In this document: positions 26,614 through 35,066 of the stretch, piece after piece
Layout: every line of letters starts with the position of its first letter
Numbering within the stretch: the stretch's first letter is position 1
Translations under genes and position numbers: made by a program
Origin: Melioribacteraceae bacterium
Lineage (GTDB): Bacteria; Bacteroidota; Ignavibacteria; Ignavibacteriales; Melioribacteraceae
Reading direction: 5' to 3'
Assembly: GCA_016927595.1 (NCBI GenBank)
Contig: JAFGMI010000014.1
Location: forward strand, 1-45,492
Length of the DNA: 45,492 nt
Notes under the pieces: model-generated
Seen by the model: only the letters and a program-made list of their open reading frames with translations
Database searches by the model: none
What the model was told of the DNA's origin: nothing

Positions 26614-29013
26614 ATGAGCACGAAATTAATTCGTCTGCTGCACTTATTACTAGTAAACCTGCTCTTAATCGGTTGCTCGGGCTATTCCGAAAATGAAATT
26701 GGTGATATAATAGCACCCATTACATTAACCTCGGGCAAGTCGAAACAAATTGTCGTACAGGATATATTCTACACTGAAAAGCATGAAATCTTTTTTAAAA
26801 ATAATGATCAACTTTCTATAAACTATAATTCCGGCAATGATACAATAACCATTATTCCAAATCCCGGTTTTGATGGTATTACTTCTCTTAATTTCGAGTT
26901 TGATGACAACATGTACGATATACCACTTATTGTAAAAAAAGAAAAGCTTTACGAGTTCTCCTTTAAACCGGATAAAGATTATGAGGAACTCACACTTTTC
27001 GGAAGCTTCAACGGCTGGAACAGGCACGACATATTCATGAATGATGAAGACGGAAACGGTGTCTTTACTGCATCGGCAGCTCTTGAACCGGGAGTTTACC
27101 AGTATAAGTTTTTCGGTGACGGCGAGGAGATTGTCGATCCACTCAATCCTCAGAAAGTTCCGAATGGTTTCGGAAGTTTTAACTCTGTTCGTATTATCGA
27201 AGAAAACGATGTCGATAAACTTTTTCTTCATATTGATACATATGACCTCAATTCAATTCGCGGCAGCTATAGTTTTATTGCAGAATATAAAAACAGATCA
27301 GCATTACTGCCCGAAGAGGTCTTTGCATATCTGGACAATAATCAAATCGATGATAAGTATCTCGAGGTTAAAGGCAGCCGGATAATAATTCATATTCCAA
27401 GGGAAGAACTTGGCGATAATGATTTGCTGAGAGTTATAATCTCAAAAAACGGTCGTATAAGCAATATGCAGTATGTATTTCTGTTTGACGGAGAACCTGC
27501 ATCAAACGAAAACTTTACCTGGTACGACGGGATAATTTATTCGTTAATGATAGATAGATTTAATGACGGCGACAAATCGCTCAACAAACCAGTTCAACAT
27601 GATTCTCTTCTGAAAAAAGCTAATTATATGGGTGGCGACCTGCAGGGTGTGATCGATAAATTGAATGAAGGATATTTCACAGATCTTGGAATAAACACAC
27701 TGTGGATATCACCGGTTTATGATAATCCAGAAGAAGCGTTTCGTGAATATCCCGCACCGCACAGATATTATTCCGGGTATCACGGCTACTGGCCAATAAG
27801 TCCCGATAAAGTTGAAAACAGGTTTGGCGACCTGGCTAAACTGAAGGAACTTGTAAAAACAGCACATAACAAAAACATAAAAGTACTTCTGGATTTTGTT
27901 TCGAACCATACTCACGAACAACATCCTTACTTCAAAGAAAACCGCAACTGGTACGGTCAACTCGAATTGCCGAACGGTGAACTTAACCTGCGGAAATGGG
28001 ATGAATACAGGCTGACAACATGGTTTGAACCCTACCTGCCTTCGTTCGATTATCTCGGGTCACCCGAAGCGGTTGAAGCAATAACCAACAACGCAGTCTG
28101 GTGGTTAAAGCAAACAGATGCTGACGGTTACAGGCACGACGCAGTCAAACATGTTCCGAACCTTTTCTGGCGGGAACTAAACAAGAAAATCAGGGAGCAG
28201 GTTGCTGCCCATAGAGATTTTCCGGTTTTTCAAATCGGTGAAACATTTGGCAGTTATGAATTGATTAGTTCCTATGTAAATAACGGTCAGCTCAGCAGCC
28301 AGTTTAATTTTAATCTGTACGATGTCGCAATTCCAACATTTATTGAAAAGAATTCATCGTTCGACAGGCTGGATAAGGAAATGAATAAAACGTTTTCAAT
28401 TTACGGCAACATACATCTGATGGGAAACGTAATGGACAGCCATGATAAAAACAGGTTTATGGCTTATGCTGACGGTGACCTTGATGTATCCGAATGGAGC
28501 GCAGTTGAGACCGGTTGGAACAATCCGCCTGTTGTTGATAATCCTGACAATTATAAGAAATTGAATTTATACTATGCTTATATGAATACAATTCCGGGTC
28601 TTCCAGTAATTTACTACGGAAGCGAATTCGGTATGAGCGGTGCAAGCGATCCTGACAACAGGAGAATGATGCGATTCGGTAATCAACTAAGTGAAGCAGA
28701 GAAGAGAACCCTTTCAGAAAACAGGAAAATTATAAATCTTCGCGAGCAGCACACGGCTTTGCGCTACGGGGATTTTTACACTTTACAGGCAGATGAAAAC
28801 ATCTACGCGTACATGAGATCTGATATGTACGAGAGATTATTGATAGTATTAAACAAATCAGCCACTGAGCAGAATATTGATATCAGGATTCCAATTTATT
28901 ACGAAGTAAAGGAACTGAAAAGTTTATATGATACAAGCATTGTGGTGGTAACAAAAAACAGTTGTAAAGTTGTTGTAAATGGGAACGGCTGGCAGATTTA
29001 CAGTCTGAATTAA
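26614..29013 (+). CDS. GH13 alpha-amylase-family lipoprotein
   Basis: A 799-residue glycoside hydrolase with a lipoprotein signal (LLLIGC, Cys21), an N-terminal beta region, a CBM48/AMPK-type glycogen-binding domain (~110-190; LFGSFNGWNRHD, GVYQYKFFGDG), a linker Ig-like domain and a GH13 catalytic barrel. Conserved regions I-IV are visible: DFVSNH, GYRHDAVKH with nucleophile Asp509, FQIGETFG with acid/base Glu543, and DSHDKNR with Asp611. It should cleave alpha-1,4-glucans such as starch, pullulan or cyclodextrins on the cell surface or in the periplasm. Region IV has SHD instead of NHD. No SusC/SusD genes flank it. Its stop codon overlaps that of the convergent recQ gene. Confidence 0.95.
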   Translation: MSTKLIRLLHLLLVNLLLIGCSGYSENEIGDIIAPITLTSGKSKQIVVQDIFYTEKHEIFFKNNDQLSINYNSGNDTITIIPNPGFDGITSLNFEFDDNMYDIPLIVKKEKLYEFSFKPDKDYEELTLFGSFNGWNRHDIFMNDEDGNGVFTASAALEPGVYQYKFFGDGEEIVDPLNPQKVPNGFGSFNSVRIIEENDVDKLFLHIDTYDLNSIRGSYSFIAEYKNRSALLPEEVFAYLDNNQIDDKYLEVKGSRIIIHIPREELGDNDLLRVIISKNGRISNMQYVFLFDGEPASNENFTWYDGIIYSLMIDRFNDGDKSLNKPVQHDSLLKKANYMGGDLQGVIDKLNEGYFTDLGINTLWISPVYDNPEEAFREYPAPHRYYSGYHGYWPISPDKVENRFGDLAKLKELVKTAHNKNIKVLLDFVSNHTHEQHPYFKENRNWYGQLELPNGELNLRKWDEYRLTTWFEPYLPSFDYLGSPEAVEAITNNAVWWLKQTDADGYRHDAVKHVPNLFWRELNKKIREQVAAHRDFPVFQIGETFGSYELISSYVNNGQLSSQFNFNLYDVAIPTFIEKNSSFDRLDKEMNKTFSIYGNIHLMGNVMDSHDKNRFMAYADGDLDVSEWSAVETGWNNPPVVDNPDNYKKLNLYYAYMNTIPGLPVIYYGSEFGMSGASDPDNRRMMRFGNQLSEAEKRTLSENRKIINLREQHTALRYGDFYTLQADENIYAYMRSDMYERLLIVLNKSATEQNIDIRIPIYYEVKELKSLYDTSIVVVTKNSCKVVVNGNGWQIYSLN

Positions 29014-30458
29014 TTGCAGACATCGCAGTTGCCGCATTCTGGTTCGTTCGGGAAACCGAAATAATCGGAGATAAACACTCTGCGGCAGCCGGTCGTTTTA
29101 AAGTAGTTTACGACGGATAATAATTTTCTGTTATCATTTGTTAGTTTTTCCTTCAGGTAGTCTTCATCGTGTAGTTGTTGCGGAAGTTCATTAATCAGTT
29201 TTAACTCTTTGTTTTCAAGGCTTCCTTCTGTTACCCCATACCGGTCGAACATCGCGAGCACAGTTTCAACTCTGAAATCATTTCTGTCTTTAAAACTCAT
29301 TTGTTCACGCAGATAATCGTAGCCGTCTGAAATAACTGCATCCATATTGGCGGAGAGTAGATCATACATTCGCGAATAATAATCTGCACTCGGATTAGCC
29401 CATTTTATAAATTCCATCTGTGTGTAGAGATCATCCTTGTTATAAAGCATCAGGCAGAGCGAGTCCCTGCCGTCACGCCCGGCTCTTCCTATCTCCTGAT
29501 AATACGATTCGATTGAGGAGGGAACTTCAGCGTGTATCACAAAGCGTATGTCAGGTTTGTCGATACCCATTCCGAAAGCGTTTGTTGCGAGTATTAAAGG
29601 CTCTTTTCCAGAAAGAAAATTTCGTTGTGTCTGCTTGCGCTGTTTCGAATCAAGTTTGCCATGATAAATACTGTGGCTGTAACCCTTATCTTTAAGAAGC
29701 TGGGAGTAATATTCAAGTTTTTTAATTAATGAGAAATATATTATTCCCGCCCCGTTGTATTTATCAAGTACTTTAAGGACAGCATCGAGAGTTTCTTTCT
29801 CATCATATACATCAACTGCTTCCAGACGAAGGTTCGGTCTTTGAATACCCTGATGATACGTTTTTATTTCATCCGGCTTGAGTCCCAGTTTTATGATTAT
29901 ATCCTTTTGCACATCAGGTGTTGCCGTAGCTGTTAATGCTATAGTTAACGGGTTGCCTATAAGCTCTCTAAACTCGGCAATTCGAGAATAATCAGGTCGG
30001 AAATCGTGTCCCCATTCAGAAATGCAATGTGCTTCATCAACAGCAAGCAGCGATATTTTAGCCTGTTTGATTTTTTCAACGAATTCTTTTTTGCGGAAAC
30101 GTTCCGGTGTAACATAAAGGAGTTTAATTTTCCCTTGTAGAAATGCGTCCAGCCGTTTTATTTTTTGCTCAGCAGATACTGTTGAATTAATATAAGCGGC
30201 GGAAATATTTTTTTTCTTTAGTGCATCAACCTGATCCTGCATAAGAGCTATAAGCGGACTAATCACAACGGTTCCGCCTTCAAAAAGCATCGCAGGTACC
30301 TGGTAACAAACCGATTTACCTCCGCCGGTCGGCATTAAAACGAGCGCATGTTTATTCTCGTTTACGAGACGGTTTATAATTGATTCCTGTCTGCCGCGAA
30401 ATGACTTATGACCGAAATAAGTTTTTAATATGTCCAGCGGTTGATTCAAAATGCTCAA
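29010..30458 (-). CDS. Short RecQ-family (RecS-like) DNA helicase
   Basis: A 482-residue superfamily-2 helicase: Walker A PTGGGKS (43-49), DEAHCISEWGHDFRPDY (motif II and the aromatic-rich loop), motif VI EIGRAGRDGRDS, and a zinc-binding module with Cys458, Cys475, Cys478 and Cys481 at the very end. The winged-helix RQC part and the HRDC domain found in E. coli RecQ (~610 residues) are absent, as in Bacillus RecS. It unwinds DNA 3' to 5' in recombination and fork repair. The start is TTG (30458, or 30449); there is no ATG before the Walker A motif. It is read after the M24 peptidase gene with only nine bases between. Confidence 0.93.
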   Translation of the reverse strand: MSILNQPLDILKTYFGHKSFRGRQESIINRLVNENKHALVLMPTGGGKSVCYQVPAMLFEGGTVVISPLIALMQDQVDALKKKNISAAYINSTVSAEQKIKRLDAFLQGKIKLLYVTPERFRKKEFVEKIKQAKISLLAVDEAHCISEWGHDFRPDYSRIAEFRELIGNPLTIALTATATPDVQKDIIIKLGLKPDEIKTYHQGIQRPNLRLEAVDVYDEKETLDAVLKVLDKYNGAGIIYFSLIKKLEYYSQLLKDKGYSHSIYHGKLDSKQRKQTQRNFLSGKEPLILATNAFGMGIDKPDIRFVIHAEVPSSIESYYQEIGRAGRDGRDSLCLMLYNKDDLYTQMEFIKWANPSADYYSRMYDLLSANMDAVISDGYDYLREQMSFKDRNDFRVETVLAMFDRYGVTEGSLENKELKLINELPQQLHDEDYLKEKLTNDNRKLLSVVNYFKTTGCRRVFISDYFGFPNEPECGNCDVCN

Positions 30459-30467
30459 AAATTCTTG

Positions 30468-31658
30468 TTATTTAATCAGAAATATTTCTGTTTGCGGGGT
30501 GCTTAAGAATTCAACACCTTCGTCTTTAACCCATACAATTTCTTCCATCGTAGCGATGCCGTAGCCGGGTATTGTTAATCTTGGTTCTATTGTAAACACG
30601 TTCCCCTTTTCCAAAGGCATGTAAACAATATTACCATAACGTTCCCATTTAGGACCCATCATAGCGCCGCCGTCGTGAGCAACTCTGCCAACCTGGTGTC
30701 CGAGTCCATGGGGATATTCTTCGTATCCGTTGCTAACAATATTACTCCGGGCGATGTCGTCTATTTCCCATGCAATTTTACCAGGCTTCATTGCCGCAGC
30801 AGCCATTTGAATAGACTCTTTAATAACATTAAATCCTTTCATTACTTCTTCTGGTGCTTCGGTTTCACCTTTCTTTAATACATACCAGGTACGTTGTAAA
30901 TCCGAGCAATATCCATTATACTTAATACCGAAGTCCATGTTTATAACATGTCCGGGCTTAATCTTCCTATCGGTAGGACCGGCGTGAGCACCTGCCGTAT
31001 CGGGTCCCGTAAACACCGCAGGGCAATGTTCTTCATCCCAGGCGAGTTCGAAACCTCTTTCTTTAACGAGTTTGATTACAAACTCCGCAACATCTTTCTC
31101 CGATTTTCCAACTTCAATAAAACTGGTTACTTCATCAAATATTTTAAGTGTTTCTTCTATAGCTTTTTTAATAAGATCAACCTCAGATTGATTTTTTCTG
31201 CCGCGTAAAGCAGCAATAATTTCTTCCGAAGATATGAATCTGTCTTTATACGGTGTATCTTTAAGCCAGTCCATCAGTTCGAGGTAACAGCCGAAAGTTA
31301 ACCCGTCCGCCATGCTTGAATTACGCGAAAAGTTAATGGCAATCTTTTGAGGATCGTATTTTTCAAGCACTTTCAGAAGGTCATCTTTTCCGAACTTAAG
31401 ATAACTGACAATATTATTGAAGGTTCCGACCGTTTTCATATTTGCCTCTTCCAGCGAACCAATGACGGCTGTCGTGTCACCGTTCTTCGTGATTATAAAT
31501 GCCGAAAACCATGTAGCGCCTGTACCGACAATCATTTCGAGCATAGGATCTTTGATATTGCCCGTCTCCCTAACGAACGTCATCCACATATCAATATCTT
31601 TTTCGTTAAGAATTTCAACAGCTTGTTTTTGTTTTTCAAGAATCATTGTTTTGTCCAT
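30468..31658 (-). CDS. M24-family metallopeptidase (Xaa-Pro aminopeptidase/prolidase type)
   Basis: A 396-residue cytosolic peptidase with a creatinase-type N-terminal domain (~1-145) and a pita-bread catalytic domain (~155-396). The metal ligands are recognisable: Asp242 and Asp253 (NMDFGIKYNGYCSD), His321 (GLGHQVG), Glu358 (TIEPR) and Glu372 (TMEEIVWV). It probably releases N-terminal residues from Xaa-Pro peptides. There is no signal peptide. A GAGGG ribosome binding site precedes the ATG. It follows a small gene on the same strand by 35 bases and precedes recQ by nine, suggesting a three-gene transcript. Confidence 0.93.
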   Translation of the reverse strand: MDKTMILEKQKQAVEILNEKDIDMWMTFVRETGNIKDPMLEMIVGTGATWFSAFIITKNGDTTAVIGSLEEANMKTVGTFNNIVSYLKFGKDDLLKVLEKYDPQKIAINFSRNSSMADGLTFGCYLELMDWLKDTPYKDRFISSEEIIAALRGRKNQSEVDLIKKAIEETLKIFDEVTSFIEVGKSEKDVAEFVIKLVKERGFELAWDEEHCPAVFTGPDTAGAHAGPTDRKIKPGHVINMDFGIKYNGYCSDLQRTWYVLKKGETEAPEEVMKGFNVIKESIQMAAAAMKPGKIAWEIDDIARSNIVSNGYEEYPHGLGHQVGRVAHDGGAMMGPKWERYGNIVYMPLEKGNVFTIEPRLTIPGYGIATMEEIVWVKDEGVEFLSTPQTEIFLIK

Positions 31659-31693
31659 ATTACCCTCTTTTAATTTGTCTTCATTAGACTTTA

Positions 31694-31897
31694 CTATCTG
31701 CCCACGAAATTTTTTAATATCTCCGGTTCAACAGATTGATCGACTATTTTGCCCGTTGCTTTTTCAATAACCTCAATCTTTGAAGGAGTTGCACTCATAC
31801 CGATCACAGTGAAAAGAAACCATCCCCATCCCGAGTAGAAAGTTCTGATCTCGTACTTTTTATTATCTTCCAGGTATGGTTTAAAATTATCGCTCAT
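31694..31897 (-). CDS. Small hypothetical protein
   Basis: A 67-residue frame starting at the ATG at 31897 (MSDNFKPYLEDNKKYEIRTF); the longer frame to 31936 has no support. A hydrophobic segment WGWFLFTVIGMS sits in the middle and the C-terminus is charged (ATGKIVDQSVEPEILKNFVGR). I do not recognise the family. It is probably real because it lies 35 bases ahead of the M24 gene on the same strand and a TAATTTTG promoter element lies at a suitable distance upstream. Possibly a single-pass or membrane-associated small protein. Confidence 0.55.
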   Translation of the reverse strand: MSDNFKPYLEDNKKYEIRTFYSGWGWFLFTVIGMSATPSKIEVIEKATGKIVDQSVEPEILKNFVGR

Positions 31898-31921
31898 ATA
31901 TTGAAAAAATATACTGTTAAG

Positions 31922-31929
31922 CAAAATTA
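31922..31929 (-). promoter_or_regulatory. Candidate -7 element for the small gene/M24/recQ unit
   Basis: Read on the minus strand, TAATTTTG matches the Bacteroidota -7 consensus TAnnTTTG, with TTTT nineteen bases upstream in place of the -33 TTTG. The start site would fall about 20 bases before the ATG of the small gene. Confidence 0.4.
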
Positions 31930-31989
31930 GTCCCAATATTTTTCAAATAAAAATGAATTGATACCCACAGCTAGTGTTAAATTAAGATA

Positions 31990-32868
31990 ATGAGTATATT
32001 TTGCGTCGAATTTTTCAAATGTCCGGTAATAAAAGTGAATAAAGATATTAAACTTGCAGTAATCGATCTCTATAATGGTGAGCCGAACCAGGGAATGCGA
32101 TGCATTAAAGACATAATAACTGAGAGCAATTATTACTTCAAAGGGATTGCTGTGGATTACAGAATATTTGAAGCGCGCGGCAAAGGTGAAATTCCTTCGG
32201 AGAAGTATGACATTTATATTTCTTCTGGCGGTCCGGGAGATCCATTTGACGGGGAAGGTACCGAGTGGGAAAAAAATTATTTCAGTCTTTTGGATAAAAT
32301 ATGGTTTAATAATCAAAGGGCGGGGAACGATAAAAAATTTGTTTTTTTCATATGTCATTCATTTCAGATAATGGTCCGTTACTTCGGATTGGGTGATGTG
32401 ATAAAAAGAAAATCAAAATCGTTCGGATTGCTGCCCGTGCATAAAACAGAAGAAGGTAAAAAGGATCCTCTGTTTGAAGGTCTTGATAATGTTTTTTACG
32501 GAGCGGATTTTAGAAGCTGGCAGGTTATACAACCATATTTAAAAAGGTTTGAAGAGCTGGGTAGTAATATAATTGCAATTGAAAAAGAACGACCGCATGT
32601 ACCTCTCGAGAGAGCTATAATGGGAATACGTGTGTCGGATGAAATTTGCGGTACGCAGTTTCACCCGGAGGCTGATCCCGAAAGTATGGAATATCACTTC
32701 AAACAGCCCGAGCGCAAAAAACAGGTGATAGATGAATACGGAAAAGAAAAATGGCTTCAAATGATAGAGATTCTGGAGGAGAAGAATAAAATCTGGCAAA
32801 CCCGCAACTCAGTTATCCCGAATTTTTTGAAACAGGCTTACAGAAGTCTTAGACCGGAACCTAAGTAG
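31990..32868 (+). CDS. Class I glutamine amidotransferase-like protein
   Basis: A 292-residue protein with a GATase1 fold: KLAVIDLYNGEPNQGMR at the N-terminus, the oxyanion-type strand YISSGGPGDP, nucleophile Cys122 in FFICHSFQ, and His225/Glu227 in TQFHPEAD. The triad is complete, so glutaminase (or a related hydrolase) activity is likely, in the style of stand-alone GMP-synthase-like GATases. No synthase partner is adjacent, so the acceptor is unknown. The start at 31990 gives an unusual tail (MSIFCVEFFKCPV); an in-frame GTG at 32035 (VNKDIKLAV) is a plausible alternative. Confidence 0.88.
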   Translation: MSIFCVEFFKCPVIKVNKDIKLAVIDLYNGEPNQGMRCIKDIITESNYYFKGIAVDYRIFEARGKGEIPSEKYDIYISSGGPGDPFDGEGTEWEKNYFSLLDKIWFNNQRAGNDKKFVFFICHSFQIMVRYFGLGDVIKRKSKSFGLLPVHKTEEGKKDPLFEGLDNVFYGADFRSWQVIQPYLKRFEELGSNIIAIEKERPHVPLERAIMGIRVSDEICGTQFHPEADPESMEYHFKQPERKKQVIDEYGKEKWLQMIEILEEKNKIWQTRNSVIPNFLKQAYRSLRPEPK

Positions 32869-32885
32869 ATAAAGAAATAATCCAT

Positions 32886-32922
32886 CAAAAAAAAACCCTT
32901 CACAATTTGCATGAAGGGTCTT
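32886..32922 (-). terminator. Terminator, mainly for the ferredoxin gene
   Basis: An 8-bp stem ACCCTTCA/TGAAGGGT with a 9-nt loop. On the minus strand it is followed by a run of nine T residues. The + strand side (CTTCT) is weaker but may also help end the amidotransferase transcript. Confidence 0.85.
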
Positions 32923-32944
32923 CTACAACAGTAACAAAGGAAAT

Positions 32945-33157
32945 CTATTTTTCCACAATAGCATCAACTGCACAAACGTCTAAACAGGATTTACAATCGT
33001 TACACAGCTCAGGGACGATGTATGTGTGTTCGTCCGATAAAGCTGTCTTGCTTTCACCGCTCAACACATAATCTTCGCCTGCATTGTAGATCGCGTCGTT
33101 TTCACATTCATCTAAACACGCAGCACAGTTAATGCATTCTTCCGTAATGAACATCAT
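32945..33157 (-). CDS. 2[4Fe-4S] ferredoxin with a long inter-cluster insert
   Basis: A 70-residue protein with two CxxCxxCxxxC motifs, CINCAACLDEC near the N-terminus and CNDCKSCLDVC near the C-terminus, each ending in DAI, as in bacterial two-cluster ferredoxins. Two things differ from the classical form: the Pro after the last Cys of each motif is replaced (CE and CA), and about 20 extra residues lie between the motifs. It carries electrons in the cytoplasm; the partner oxidoreductase is not encoded nearby. The GGAGC ribosome binding site and tandem ATGs support the start. It is monocistronic with a strong terminator. Confidence 0.93.
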   Translation of the reverse strand: MMFITEECINCAACLDECENDAIYNAGEDYVLSGESKTALSDEHTYIVPELCNDCKSCLDVCAVDAIVEK

Positions 33158-33241
33158 GATAAAAAGCTCCTTGATTTATTAATTTGAAAAATGTTTTACT
33201 ATGTAAAACTATTCAGACTTTTCAATACTAACAAGAGAAAA

Positions 33242-33961
33242 TCATCCTAAAATCATAATTGCACCTATGATGAACAGGAAACCCAGTATAAATTTCTTAT
33301 AAACTGTTGATGATGTTCTACCAAAAAGTATTTTACCAGCAATTTGTCCCGCAATAATAAACGGGAGATACGTAATAAATCCGGATAATACTTCCCCGTT
33401 CGTAAGCCCGGATGCATAGTGACTGAGGACAATAAGCACTGAACTGAATAAAAAAAATCCGGTAATCGAGGCTTTTAATTTGTATTTATCCCAGTTCTGG
33501 ATATAAAAATATATTAATACAGGCGGACCGTTTGTATTGAAAGCGCCTCCGAGAATGCCGGAAAAAAATCCGAACAAATAACCCCAGTTAACATTTATAT
33601 CTTTTGCTCTTATGAAATCTGTAAGAGAAAGACTAACAAAAATTATAAGAACAATTCCCAGCAGTAACTTTATTAAATAAGGCTCGGCTTCCGATAAAAA
33701 GAAAACGCCGGGCGGTATACCTATTATCGAACCTAAAATTATTTTTTTGAGTTCGAATATTTTGATATGCTTTCTTAAAGATATTGTCAGGTAAATATTT
33801 ATTATTAATCCGAAAAGTGCGCAGAGAGGTATTGCCACCTTCAAGTCGATGAGAAAAGAAAGAAGAGAGAGAGCAACCAGTTGAAAGCCGAAGCCGCTGA
33901 ATCCCTGTGTGAATGAAGCCAGCAGTAAAATTGAACTGATTAACAAAAATTCGTGGGACAA
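33242..33961 (-). CDS. TSUP-family (TauE/SafE) membrane exporter
   Basis: A 239-residue membrane protein with about seven to eight helices. The repeated N-terminal and C-terminal signatures of the family are present: ASFTQGFSGFGFQLVALSLL near residue 15 and GGAFNTNGPPVLIYFY near residue 138. TSUP proteins move sulfite, sulfonates or other organic anions across the inner membrane; substrate not determinable. The open frame begins with TTG (33961); another in-frame TTG at codon 6 (LLISSILLL) is also possible, and the TATTTTTG around the first TTG resembles a promoter -7 element. It is divergent from the PepSY-like lipoprotein gene. Confidence 0.9.
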   Translation of the reverse strand: MSHEFLLISSILLLASFTQGFSGFGFQLVALSLLSFLIDLKVAIPLCALFGLIINIYLTISLRKHIKIFELKKIILGSIIGIPPGVFFLSEAEPYLIKLLLGIVLIIFVSLSLTDFIRAKDINVNWGYLFGFFSGILGGAFNTNGPPVLIYFYIQNWDKYKLKASITGFFLFSSVLIVLSHYASGLTNGEVLSGFITYLPFIIAGQIAGKILFGRTSSTVYKKFILGFLFIIGAIMILG

Positions 33962-34046
33962 AAATAATTCCGAATTTATATTGTACAGTGTGTAAAAATA
34001 ATAATTATAATTTGTATCTTTTTAAAAATAATACAGAAGGACTTCG

Positions 34047-34664
34047 ATGAATCTAAGAATTATACACACCGCGAAAGTAATTTTGATTGCACTAAGCGTC
34101 ATGCTAATAATTGAATCGTGCTCTTGCCGTAGCTGCTATAACAATAGTGATATTCAACAGGTGCCCGATAGTATTTTCGTGTTAACAGATAAATATATAG
34201 TATCGCAAACCGGCGAGGAATTCTTTGATGAGTATATTCATCCCGATTATCAGGCAAGCAGTAAAAAGAAAGATAAGTACGAAGTCCGGTATAATTTTAA
34301 AATGGCTGAATACTATTTTGTTGATGAAGAAGTAATAATAATAACTGACACGACCGGCAGCTTGATTAAAGACTTTCCTACTGTCGGTATTCCGCAATGC
34401 GCACGTAAACCGGGAGGGTGTAATTTTATTGTTGACGAGAAAAAAGCGATTGAAATAGCTAAACAGAACAGTATGCCAGAAGGAATTAAAGACTGGGCTG
34501 TTGCATTCAGATGGTCGGGTGAAATGAATAAGTACGTATGGCATGTTCTCTCAACCACAAAGGAATTCGGTAACAATGATAATTATAAAGCTGAAGGACA
34601 GGAGATAATGATTGATCCATTGTCCGGAATGATTTTAAAATACAGGGGCTGGCAAATTTTATAG
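34047..34664 (+). CDS. PepSY-like lipoprotein
   Basis: A 205-residue exported protein behind an AGAAGGA site. The signal peptide ends in IIESCSC, so the first Cys is probably lipidated; a cysteine cluster SCSCRSCYNN follows. The C-terminal half (VDEKKAIEIAKQNSMPEG, YVWHVLSTTKE, EGQEIMIDPLSGMILKYRGW) has the helix-strand pattern of PepSY domains, which bind or inhibit peptidases in the periplasm. The N-terminal half is not recognised. The next gene has its own promoter, so it is probably transcribed alone. Confidence 0.75.
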   Translation: MNLRIIHTAKVILIALSVMLIIESCSCRSCYNNSDIQQVPDSIFVLTDKYIVSQTGEEFFDEYIHPDYQASSKKKDKYEVRYNFKMAEYYFVDEEVIIITDTTGSLIKDFPTVGIPQCARKPGGCNFIVDEKKAIEIAKQNSMPEGIKDWAVAFRWSGEMNKYVWHVLSTTKEFGNNDNYKAEGQEIMIDPLSGMILKYRGWQIL

Positions 34665-34725
34665 TAGTGAATCAGAAAGAAATTAACCACCATTTTGCAT
34701 TTTATAAATATTTTTCTCAAAATAG

Positions 34726-34756
34726 TTGCGTATGTAAAGGTATTTTTATAAGTTTG
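34726..34756 (+). promoter_or_regulatory. Bacteroidota-type promoter of the DUF134 operon
   Basis: TTG at 34726-34728 and a perfect TAnnTTTG (TAAGTTTG) at 34749-34756, 20 bases apart, match the -33/-7 architecture of Bacteroidota promoters. The start site would be near 34763, 15 bases before the ATG. Confidence 0.65.
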
Positions 34757-34759
34757 TTT

Positions 34760-34773
34760 TGTGCATATGCACA
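34760..34773. promoter_or_regulatory. Operator-like palindrome TGTGCATATGCACA
   Basis: A perfect 14-bp palindrome covering the predicted transcription start and ending four bases before the DUF134 ATG. In this position a bound protein would block RNA polymerase. DUF134 itself is a helix-turn-helix protein and a natural candidate; this link is inference. Confidence 0.6.
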
Positions 34774-34777
34774 TAAT

Positions 34778-35059
34778 ATGGGAAGAATGAAAAAACATAG
34801 GAAGTGCAGGTTTTTAAGCGATGAAAAGGTATTTAAGCCGCTGGGGATACCTATGATTGATCTGGTAACTTTCGAAATCGATCCTGATGAAATTGAGGTT
34901 ATGAGAATCTGCGACCTGGAAGGTAAAAGTCAGATTGAAGCGGCTGACAGGATGAAAGTATCAAGAGGTACTATTCAAAGACTACTTTTATCGGGCAGGT
35001 ACAAACTTATAGATGCACTGTTGAATTCCAGGGCAATAAAATTGAAAAACAAATATTGA
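34778..35059 (+). CDS. DUF134/UPF0251 helix-turn-helix protein
   Basis: The start is the ATG at 34778, which gives the family's typical opening MGRMKKHRKCRFL; the longer frame from 34667 crosses the promoter and is rejected. The 93-residue product carries the family blocks FKPLGIPMIDL, FEIDPDEIEVMRICDLEGKS and a sigma-region-4-like helix-turn-helix (IEAADRMKVSRGTIQRLLL). DUF134 proteins are predicted DNA binders usually found beside NifX/NafY-type genes, as here. A transcription regulator role for the two-gene operon is likely; autoregulation through the upstream palindrome is inferred. Confidence 0.92.
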   Translation: MGRMKKHRKCRFLSDEKVFKPLGIPMIDLVTFEIDPDEIEVMRICDLEGKSQIEAADRMKVSRGTIQRLLLSGRYKLIDALLNSRAIKLKNKY

Positions 35060-35066
35060 GGTTATT

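Noticed and set aside
34667-34777. N-terminal extension of the DUF134 protein
   Set aside because: It overlaps the promoter and palindrome and does not match the family, whose members begin at MGR.
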